Positions 33,934 to 39,749 of a DNA stretch of 39,749 nt are shown here, piece after piece. The stretch lies in NCBI GenBank assembly GCA_041159865.1, contig JBEAXK010000092.1, forward strand, positions 1 through 39,749. The letters are read 5' to 3'. The position numbers were made by a program, and so were the translations under genes. Numbering within the stretch: the stretch's first letter is position 1; each line of letters starts with the position of its first letter. The notes beneath the pieces were generated by a model. That model ran no database searches. It saw only the letters and a list, made by a program, of their open reading frames with translations, and was not told the DNA's origin. The DNA comes from BJGN01 sp041159865 (GTDB lineage: Bacteria; Bacteroidota; Bacteroidia; Chitinophagales; Saprospiraceae).

Positions 33934-34573
33934 TTTTTTATTGTTTCGCAAAGAATTTTTGTTAGAATTCAGGACTCGGTCCGCTATAAGTGGCATTTTT
34001 CTTTATGTTATATCCACCTTGTTTGTTGTTTATGAAACATTTGTTAAAATTCAACCTAATGTTTGGAATACCCTTTTTTGGATTATCTTTTTGTTTGTTG
34101 CGGTCAATGCCATGGTAAAAAGTTTTGTTCAAGAAAAAGGAAATAGCATACTTTATTATTATAGTTTACTAAATCCTGCACATGTATTATTAGCAAAGAT
34201 AGTTTATAATACATTGTTACTATTTATTTTAAGTTTATTAATTTGGATAGTTTTTATATTTTTCGGGGATAATCCAGTGAAAGATGTTTGGTTATTCCTG
34301 TTAATATTATTTTTAGGTAGTGTTGGATTTTCTGTAACATTTACCTTTTTAGCCTCCTTAATTACAGCGACTAACCAAAATGCAACCTTACTCGCGGTCT
34401 TAAGTTTTCCCCTTATTATACCTGTTATCCTTATGCTTGTTAAAATTTCAGCTCATGCACTAAGGCTAATCCAAGACACAGCAGTGGGTGATGATATAGC
34501 GATATTGATTGCCATAGATTTGTTATTATGTGGTGTGGCAATCCTATTATTTCCATTTATCTGGAGAGATTAA
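33914..34573 (+). CDS. ccmB: Haem exporter membrane protein CcmB
   Basis: A 219-residue integral membrane protein with about six hydrophobic segments. The start (LLFRKEFLLEFRTRSAISG) and FVQEKGNSILYYYSLLNPAHVLLAK are typical CcmB features. CcmB is the permease subunit of the CcmAB transporter, which with CcmC loads haem for cytochrome c maturation at the inner membrane. The ATPase CcmA is not in this window. It is followed 10 bp later by ccsA. Its promoter must lie inside the divergent amidase gene, as the two 5' ends overlap. Confidence 0.92.
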   Translation: MKDLHFIFLLFRKEFLLEFRTRSAISGIFLYVISTLFVVYETFVKIQPNVWNTLFWIIFLFVAVNAMVKSFVQEKGNSILYYYSLLNPAHVLLAKIVYNTLLLFILSLLIWIVFIFFGDNPVKDVWLFLLILFLGSVGFSVTFTFLASLITATNQNATLLAVLSFPLIIPVILMLVKISAHALRLIQDTAVGDDIAILIAIDLLLCGVAILLFPFIWRD

Positions 34574-34583
34574 ATAAATTAAA

Positions 34584-35639
34584 ATGATTGAAAACGGAAA
34601 AATCTGGAAGTTTACTGGTGTTGGATTACTTGTTTATGTTATTATAGCAGGTATGTTAATTCCATTAAAAACTGGAATTGAATCTGTTAAACCTTCCTAT
34701 GGAAAAGCAGGTGAAGTTTTAGAGATAGAGGTAACAGGGTACAATTCTCACTTTAAGGAAGCGGGTAACTCATTGCGAGCCTGGTTAAAATGGGAAAATG
34801 GAAAGGCAATAACATCAAAAAGTCTGGTCATAAAAGATGATAGGAAGATAACGTTAGCTTTTACAATTCCAGAAAACTTACCTGAAAATAAAGAAGTTCA
34901 AACGGTGACTTTATTGATAGATAATTCCATTGATGGAACATCTGTTTTACCATCTGCAGTATTTTTAACTGCGTCAAAAGAAAAAGTCCTGTCAGAGAAG
35001 GTAAACTGGGTAATTCCTGGAGACTTTTCAAATACCTCGGGTATTACTTTTCCATTTCGGAATATCCTTGGAGAGACTATTAGAAATACTTATTTTCATG
35101 TACCTCTTTGGTTTGGTATGATGTTTCTTTTTTTATTTGCTGTAATTAATAGTATAAAATATTTGAAAAAGGGTAATTCTGAATATGACTTAAAAGCGGA
35201 GGCATTTACCCAAACAGGGATATTTTATGGTTTAATGGGACTTTTAACAGGGGCTCTTTGGGCTAAAAATACCTGGGGAGCTTACTGGAGCTGGGATATA
35301 AAGCAAAATATGACCGTTGTAGCTTTGCTCATATACGCGGCTTATTTTATTCTACGTGCTTCTTTTGAAGACCCTGAAAAAAGAGGGAGAGTATGCGCCG
35401 CTTATGGTATTTTTGCTTTTTCTACCCTTATTCCCCTATTATACGTTATTCCAAGATTAACGGATAGTCTTCATCCAGGTTCTGGAGGTAATCCAGCTTT
35501 CGGTTCTCAAGATTTAGATAATACGATGAGAATGATCTTTTATCCAGCTGTTATTGGGTGGACATTATTTGGATTTTGGATTAGCTCCCTTCAATTTCGT
35601 TTTTTAAAGCTTAAGAAAATACAGGAAGATTTAGATTAG
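34584..35639 (+). CDS. ccsA: CcsA/CcmC-type cytochrome c biogenesis protein with periplasmic Ig-like insertion
   Basis: A 351-residue membrane protein. One transmembrane helix (about 11-27) is followed by a periplasmic beta-rich domain of about 130 residues (PSYGKAGEVLEIEVTGYNSH onwards), then five or so more helices carrying the haem-handling region WGAYWSWDIKQNMT near residue 231-244. In this WWD signature WGxWWxWD the second aromatic is Tyr. The added N-terminal domain makes it longer than proteobacterial CcmC (about 240 residues) but is the form normally seen in Bacteroidota. It presents haem for attachment to apocytochrome c. It lies between ccmB and ccmD. Confidence 0.9.
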   Translation: MIENGKIWKFTGVGLLVYVIIAGMLIPLKTGIESVKPSYGKAGEVLEIEVTGYNSHFKEAGNSLRAWLKWENGKAITSKSLVIKDDRKITLAFTIPENLPENKEVQTVTLLIDNSIDGTSVLPSAVFLTASKEKVLSEKVNWVIPGDFSNTSGITFPFRNILGETIRNTYFHVPLWFGMMFLFLFAVINSIKYLKKGNSEYDLKAEAFTQTGIFYGLMGLLTGALWAKNTWGAYWSWDIKQNMTVVALLIYAAYFILRASFEDPEKRGRVCAAYGIFAFSTLIPLLYVIPRLTDSLHPGSGGNPAFGSQDLDNTMRMIFYPAVIGWTLFGFWISSLQFRFLKLKKIQEDLD

Positions 35640-35653
35640 TTGATTATAATCAC
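35640..35653. promoter_or_regulatory. CRP/FNR-family-like site upstream of ccmD-gdh
   Basis: TTGAT-TATA-ATCAC agrees with the FNR-type consensus TTGAT-N4-ATCAA at nine of ten specified positions, and its core TGATTATAATCA is a perfect 12-bp palindrome. It begins directly after the ccsA stop and lies 89 bp upstream of ccmD. A regulator of this family is not in the window, so its use is inference. Confidence 0.4.
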
Positions 35654-35741
35654 TCTTTTGTTGAAAATAAATCAATCATTTTCTTCTTTTCATTAAACAA
35701 TTTTGCTCTCAATATTTTTTTAAAATATCACCCTTAAGAGA

Positions 35742-35954
35742 ATGACCATGTTGCGATTTACCCTTTTTATTTTTGCACAATTCTTTTCAATCCTTTTTTT
35801 GTCGGCTGCCGACGCAGATTTCATGCGCAGTACGGGTAAAATTTATGTAGTAGTAGGTGTTATGCTATTACTTTTTTTGGGTATTGTTTTTTATTTAATA
35901 CTTCTTGACCGCCGCCTAACCAAATTTGAAAACCAAATAAAATCAGATGAGTAA
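35742..35954 (+). CDS. ccmD: CcmD family protein
   Basis: A 70-residue membrane protein: an N-terminal hydrophobic segment (possibly a signal peptide, 5-22), a short polar turn, then a transmembrane helix VVVGVMLLLFLGIVFYLILL followed by a basic end DRRLTKFE. The pattern and the place after ccmB-ccsA fit the CcmD subunit, which helps release holo-CcmE from the haem transporter. It starts 102 bp after ccsA. Its last eight bases overlap the start of the dehydrogenase gene (ATGAGTAA), so the two are translationally coupled. Confidence 0.82.
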   Translation: MTMLRFTLFIFAQFFSILFLSAADADFMRSTGKIYVVVGVMLLLFLGIVFYLILLDRRLTKFENQIKSDE

Positions 35955-37368
35955 CAATTTTAGTTTCTTTGACAGTGTAAATGTCTATTTTGACAGAGCA
36001 GCTGAGCATACCGGATTACCACAGGGACTATTGCAGCAGATTAAAGTTTGTAATGCTGTATTTCAAATAAATTTCCCTGTTAAAATTAAAGGTGAAGTAA
36101 AGGTAATTGAAGCCTACAGGGTTCAACACAGCCATCACAGAACCCCAACGAAGGGAGGAATTCGCTATAGTAATCATGTTTCTCAAGACGAAGTAATGGC
36201 TTTGGCAGCATTAATGACCTATAAATGTGCCATTGTGGACGTTCCTTATGGTGGTGCAAAAGGTGGGGTGAAAATAAGCCCATGGGAATATACTGAGGAT
36301 GAACTTGAAAAAATTACCAGACGTTATACCACGGAACTCATAAAGCGTAACCTCATTGGTCCTGCCATCGACGTGCCTGCACCTGACTATGGAACAGGAC
36401 CAAGAGAAATGGCTTGGATTTATGATACCTACCGAACTTTTAAAGGGGATGAACTGGATGCCGCAGGTTGTGTTACTGGAAAGCCTGTAAATCAACAAGG
36501 GATCAGAGGAAGAACAGAGGCAACTGGACGGGGCGTATTTTATGGTATTCGCGAAGCATGTTCCTTTGAAGAGGATATGGCGAAAATTGGCTTGAAGCCT
36601 GGTGCCGCCGGAAAAACAATGATTATTCAGGGAATGGGTAATGTGGGATCTTTTACAGGTATGATTTCTCAGGATGAAGGTAATATCAAGATTATTGGAG
36701 TTGGAGAAGCAGAGGGTGCCATTTATAATCCTGATGGAATAGATATTCATGCCTTATTGGCTTACAGGAAAAATAATGGGACAATTATTGGATTTCCAGC
36801 GCAAAAAACATTTGAAAAAAAGGACAGGGAATTAATTCTCGAACAGCCATGTGATATTTTGGTGCCTGCGGCTTTAGAAAGTGTAATTACTATTGATAAT
36901 GTGGATAAAATAAAGGCTAAAATTATTGCAGAGGCAGCCAACGGACCAGTTACTGCTCCTGCTCAGGAAAAATTATTAGCAAAAGGAGTCATTATTATTC
37001 CCGATGTTTATCTAAATGCAGGTGGAGTTACGGTTTCTTATTTCGAATGGTTGAAAAATCTTTCACACATGCGTTTTGGCAGAATGGAAAAACGATTCAA
37101 CCAAAATCAACTTACTCAGGTTATTCATTTAGTTGAAGAACTTACGGGCAGAAATGTGAATGAAAGAGAATTTGCTTTGATTGCCAGAGGCGCTGATGAG
37201 ATTGATCTGGTTCGTTCAGGATTGGAGGAGACCATGATTAATGCTTATAGAGAAATCAGGGAAGTGATGGTGAATAATCCAGCTATACCTGATCTCAGAA
37301 CGGCCGCTTTTGTTAATGCAATTAATAAAATTAGCAGCGATTATAATTCTTTGGGTATTTTTCCATAA
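35947..37368 (+). CDS. Glu/Leu/Phe/Val dehydrogenase (glutamate dehydrogenase type)
   Basis: A 473-residue amino acid dehydrogenase that interconverts glutamate (or a related amino acid) and the 2-oxo acid with NAD(P). Substrate-site motifs: HHRTPTKGGIRYS, the catalytic lysine in VPYGGAKGGVK, and DVPAPDYGTGPREMAW. The Rossmann loop is QGMGNVGSF. The KGGIRYS/GGAKGGV arrangement and length favour glutamate dehydrogenase over leucine or phenylalanine dehydrogenases, which are shorter. There is an insertion around CVTGKPVNQQGIRGRTEATG, normal for the family. It starts inside the end of ccmD, an unusual partner, and is followed by a 15-bp stem and an Lrp/AsnC regulator gene, a common companion of amino-acid enzymes. 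Confidence 0.93.
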   Translation: MSNNFSFFDSVNVYFDRAAEHTGLPQGLLQQIKVCNAVFQINFPVKIKGEVKVIEAYRVQHSHHRTPTKGGIRYSNHVSQDEVMALAALMTYKCAIVDVPYGGAKGGVKISPWEYTEDELEKITRRYTTELIKRNLIGPAIDVPAPDYGTGPREMAWIYDTYRTFKGDELDAAGCVTGKPVNQQGIRGRTEATGRGVFYGIREACSFEEDMAKIGLKPGAAGKTMIIQGMGNVGSFTGMISQDEGNIKIIGVGEAEGAIYNPDGIDIHALLAYRKNNGTIIGFPAQKTFEKKDRELILEQPCDILVPAALESVITIDNVDKIKAKIIAEAANGPVTAPAQEKLLAKGVIIIPDVYLNAGGVTVSYFEWLKNLSHMRFGRMEKRFNQNQLTQVIHLVEELTGRNVNEREFALIARGADEIDLVRSGLEETMINAYREIREVMVNNPAIPDLRTAAFVNAINKISSDYNSLGIFP

Positions 37369-37384
37369 TGCTGATTTATTTGAA

Positions 37385-37426
37385 ACGCTAAAATTTAATT
37401 GGGATTTAATGATTAAATTTTAGCGT
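37385..37426. terminator. 15-bp perfect stem after the dehydrogenase gene
   Basis: ACGCTAAAATTTAAT (37385-37399) and ATTAAATTTTAGCGT (37412-37426) pair perfectly around a 12-base loop, 16 bp after the dehydrogenase stop. The following bases are AT-rich but lack a clean T run, so it may end the ccm-gdh transcript or act as a DNA site for the next gene. Confidence 0.5.
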
Positions 37427-37452
37427 ATTTATAATATTATTTGTTCTTTTGC

Positions 37453-37468
37453 GTTTAGTTAACCAAAC
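37453..37468. promoter_or_regulatory. Near-perfect palindrome before the second Lrp/AsnC gene
   Basis: GTTTAGTTAACCAAAC is a 16-bp palindrome with one mismatched pair, centred on GTTAAC, ending 12 bp before the ATG at 37481. Its place over the likely leader of an Lrp/AsnC gene suggests an autoregulatory operator; this is inference. Confidence 0.45.
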
Positions 37469-37480
37469 AAAGATTAAGCC

Positions 37481-37978
37481 ATGAGTAACTTTCCACAACA
37501 GGAATCATTAGAGAAATTAGATAAAACAGATTTGAAAATTTTACATATTCTTCAGGATAACAGTAAAATTACTAATCTCGATTTATCCAAAAAAATTGGA
37601 CTGTCTCCAGCACCAACATTAGAAAGGGTTAAAAAGCTGGAGCAGCAATTAATTATTGAAAGTTATCATGCAAAAGTTAATCAGCAGTCCATCGGATTAA
37701 ACGTAAAAACTTTTGTTCAGGTTTCTCTTGCTTGGCAAAAAGATAATGCCTTAAATAATTTTATGGCAAAAGTTCAGGAAATTGACGAAATCGTAGAATG
37801 TTATATAATCACAGGTGAGGCTGATTTTTTAATGAAAATTGTTTGTAAGGATATTCCAACATACGAACAACTGCTATTTAAAACCTTATCTCAAATTGAG
37901 GAAATAGAAAGGCTGAAGACATTGATGACGCTTTCTACCATAAAAGATTCTTCTGTTTTGCCCTTCAAATATGACTAA
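37481..37978 (+). CDS. Lrp/AsnC family transcriptional regulator
   Basis: A 165-residue feast/famine regulator. The helix-turn-helix spans residues 12-60 (LDKTDLKILHILQDN, NLDLSKKIGLSPAPTLERVKKLE), and the RAM domain follows, with VECYIITGEADFLMKIVCKD carrying the usual effector-pocket GxxD. It is closer to classical Lrp than the regulator at 13366-13893 (shorter tail, SPAPTLERV recognition helix). It lies directly downstream of the amino-acid dehydrogenase, which it may regulate, and has a near-palindrome before its start. Confidence 0.92.
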   Translation: MSNFPQQESLEKLDKTDLKILHILQDNSKITNLDLSKKIGLSPAPTLERVKKLEQQLIIESYHAKVNQQSIGLNVKTFVQVSLAWQKDNALNNFMAKVQEIDEIVECYIITGEADFLMKIVCKDIPTYEQLLFKTLSQIEEIERLKTLMTLSTIKDSSVLPFKYD

Positions 37979-37979
37979 T

Positions 37980-38363
37980 TTAAGGAGGACAAGAATTAGC
38001 AAAAGCAAAAATGGAGGATGATTTAAAGGCAAAGTAAGGCTTAAGCGTTACTTTGTCTATGTATTTCATAACAACATATATTTCGTATCTTCCTGGCCAA
38101 GGCAACGGAATAGCTCTCTGGTCAATAGGGGTATGCCAACTTCTGAACCCTTCTCTGTGTATGGCATACCAGGTATATACAGTTCCTGCATTTTCAGGTA
38201 TTCTGATATTAGGAACTGTAGAAATCTTAACCTGAGCCGTATTGTCTGACTCAAAACCAGCACAATATTCCTTATTTTCAATAAATTTTATTCGAACTAC
38301 CTGAGCTCCAATATTTAATGAAAAAAAAGACAGGCATAAAAATAAAATAAATCGTCTAAGCAT
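37980..38363 (-). CDS. Small secreted protein of unknown function
   Basis: A 127-residue protein I do not recognise. Residues 1-20 are a signal peptide (FILFLCLSFFSLNIGAQ). The mature part is beta-rich, with TVYTWYAIHREGFRSW and PWPGRYEIYVVMKYID reminiscent of a PKD/Ig-like strand pattern, and two cysteines near the ends (about 38 and 125) that could form one disulphide. It may be a stand-alone Ig/PKD-like periplasmic or secreted domain, but there is no sorting domain. It is convergent with the Lrp/AsnC gene (stops 1 bp apart) and has its own -7 box. Confidence 0.65.
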   Translation of the reverse strand: MLRRFILFLCLSFFSLNIGAQVVRIKFIENKEYCAGFESDNTAQVKISTVPNIRIPENAGTVYTWYAIHREGFRSWHTPIDQRAIPLPWPGRYEIYVVMKYIDKVTLKPYFAFKSSSIFAFANSCPP

Positions 38364-38382
38364 CTTATTATTAATATAATAA

Positions 38383-38390
38383 CAAAGATA
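38383..38390 (-). promoter_or_regulatory. -7 promoter element of the small secreted protein gene
   Basis: On the minus strand this reads TATCTTTG, an exact TAnnTTTG match, 20 bp upstream of the ATG. No clear -33 box is seen. The rest of the 171-bp gap to the S9 peptidase gene shows nothing else I can name. Confidence 0.45.
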
Positions 38391-38534
38391 TATAAATTAT
38401 AAATTAATTACATATTTAAGTTTGTGCCTTCTGTTCTGTTTTATAATTTATGGACATCCTTTGTATTTTGTCTTTAAATACTCCTTCATTTATTTGTTGA
38501 AAAGGCTATATTGAGACAAAATATCGTAGATTTT

Positions 38535-39749
38535 ATGAAAACTATTTATTTCTTGAAGGCAAATTTTATGACGTTGGTGGTTGTTTTATTACAAATCACT
38601 ATTCTTTCAGGGCAAAAAAATCCCGTTCAAAAACTTGATCTACCTAATATTATGTCAGGTGAAAAATTCATTGGTTATACACCGGAAGGAATTTTCTGGC
38701 ATCCTAATAGTAAAGAAATTTTCTTTTCTTGGAATCCGACGAATGATTCTTTAAGAAGTACTTATCATGTTTCAGCACCATTTTCAGAATCGCCTTTGAA
38801 ATGGCCTTCCAATAAACGTTTCCCTTTTCCACCCGGTGGACTGGTCTCCAAAAATAAGGATTTCAGATTTGTTCTAAGAGATGGGGATATTTTTAGACAA
38901 AAATTGCCAGATGGTCAAATGACTCCATTTATGATTACATCTGAAAGAGAATCAAATCTGGGTTTTGCCCATGGAGATTCCGTATTAACCTTTCAAAAAA
39001 ACAACAATCTTTTTTCACTGAATCTTCTTGATGGAACTTTGAGACAAATAACTAATTTTACGGATATTAAAATGAATGTAGCATCTCCTAAAAATACGGC
39101 AGAAAAATGGCTGGAAAAGGAGCAACTCGAGTTGTTTGAAGTTTTAGAAGAAAGAAAGGCTATTGCTGAAAAAAGAAAAAGAGAGGAACCCAAAGCAGAT
39201 AACTTATTACCAAACCCTCTTTTTCTAAATAATAAAAGGTTAATTGGCCTTTCCCATAGCCCCGATTTAAAATATGTTGCCTGTAAAATGGCTGTTGAAG
39301 TTCCTGGAAAAGAAACGCAGGTCCCCGATTTTGTCACTAATTCGGCTTTTACAACTCCTCTGCGTACCCGTGATAAAGTGGGATTTCCTCAACCAAACTA
39401 TGAAATGGGTATTTATGTAACCGATAAAGATTCACTTTATTTGCTTAATTTAAAAAATCTATCCGGCATTTATAAAAAACCAGCCTATCTAAAATATTAC
39501 CAAGATGCTAAAACACCCTATGTTGATACTTTTCCAGAGCCAAAACCAACTATCATAAATGGCCCTGTATGGAGCAGTAAAAATCAACCTATTTTTGTGG
39601 TTCGCTCCCTGGATCATAAAGACAGATGGCTGGTTTTATTAGATCCTTCCAGTGGTAAATGGGAAGAAATAGATCATCAACATGATACGGCATGGATTGG
39701 TGGTCCAGGTGTTGAAAGCTGGGATCAGGCAACAGGAAATATTGAGTGG
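38535..39749 (+). CDS. S9 family peptidase, N-terminal part (runs off the window)
   Basis: An open frame of 405 codons with no stop before the window ends. Residues 1-26 are a signal peptide (VVVLLQITILSGQ). The following sequence is a WD-like beta-propeller of the DPP-IV N-terminal kind, with repeats such as FWHPNSKEIFFSW, FRFVLRDGDIFRQKL and TPYVDTFPEPKP, and a charged helical insert rich in Glu/Lys (around residues 190-220), common in Bacteroidota periplasmic S9 peptidases. The alpha/beta-hydrolase domain with the catalytic serine would lie beyond 39749, so peptidase activity is inferred from the propeller only. It would cleave dipeptides or short peptides in the periplasm. Confidence 0.8.
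   Translation, partial: MKTIYFLKANFMTLVVVLLQITILSGQKNPVQKLDLPNIMSGEKFIGYTPEGIFWHPNSKEIFFSWNPTNDSLRSTYHVSAPFSESPLKWPSNKRFPFPPGGLVSKNKDFRFVLRDGDIFRQKLPDGQMTPFMITSERESNLGFAHGDSVLTFQKNNNLFSLNLLDGTLRQITNFTDIKMNVASPKNTAEKWLEKEQLELFEVLEERKAIAEKRKREEPKADNLLPNPLFLNNKRLIGLSHSPDLKYVACKMAVEVPGKETQVPDFVTNSAFTTPLRTRDKVGFPQPNYEMGIYVTDKDSLYLLNLKNLSGIYKKPAYLKYYQDAKTPYVDTFPEPKPTIINGPVWSSKNQPIFVVRSLDHKDRWLVLLDPSSGKWEEIDHQHDTAWIGGPGVESWDQATGNIEW

Noticed and set aside
38993..39337. 114-codon minus-strand frame near the right end
   Set aside because: It lies opposite the S9 peptidase propeller, which has a clear signal peptide and family-like sequence on the plus strand. The minus-strand product resembles nothing.

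Overview
The window comes from an AT-rich, gene-dense chromosome of a Bacteroidota bacterium. Evidence for this: type IX secretion (T9SS) C-terminal sorting domains of both kinds (type A on the subtilase at 6028-9060, gliding-motility/CHU_C type B on the two large proteins at 18964-23560), a short primary sigma factor lacking region 1.1, the bacillithiol gene bshB1, a Bacteroidota-type CcsA with a periplasmic Ig-like insertion, and repeated promoters of the form TTG-N20/21-TAnnTTTG. I cannot place it below phylum with confidence; the gene set would fit a Saprospiria, Cytophagia or Chitinophagia relative.

Layout. 1-6.0 kb: GNAT acetyltransferase, lipoprotein amidohydrolase abutting bshB1, an M42 aminopeptidase, pyrE, a NUDIX hydrolase and a 2Fe-2S ferredoxin. 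6.0-12.2 kb: secreted subtilase, an AddB-like PD-(D/E)XK nuclease and a START-like protein. 12.4-18.9 kb: rpoD, an Lrp/AsnC regulator, an S41 C-terminal processing protease, gcvP and rplS. 19-24.7 kb: tandem T9SS type B cell-surface proteins, a divergent YrdC/Sua5 protein and a single-domain asparaginase-like protein. 24.7-28 kb: a GH27 alpha-galactosidase and a thiolase. 28.05 kb: initiator tRNA. 28.2-29.1 kb: no intact gene, but a decayed PAS/LOV-AraC regulator can be read on the minus strand. 29.1-32.7 kb: a 1202-residue protein with the architecture of DUF4011/SF1 helicase-nuclease proteins in which most recognisable catalytic motifs are lost. 32.7-37.4 kb: LysM-like/Amidase_3 cell wall amidase, then ccmB-ccsA-ccmD overlapping a glutamate-type dehydrogenase. 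37.4-39.7 kb: a second Lrp/AsnC regulator, a small secreted protein and the 5' part of an S9 peptidase cut by the window edge.

Most of the window is core housekeeping, amino-acid metabolism, haem/cytochrome c maturation and secretion. The accessory-looking part is 28.1-32.7 kb, where a pseudogene riddled with stops and frameshifts sits next to an intact 3.6-kb open frame encoding an apparent pseudo-helicase/pseudo-nuclease. That pair is the best candidate for something undescribed. All homology statements come from reading motifs by eye; no database search was possible.
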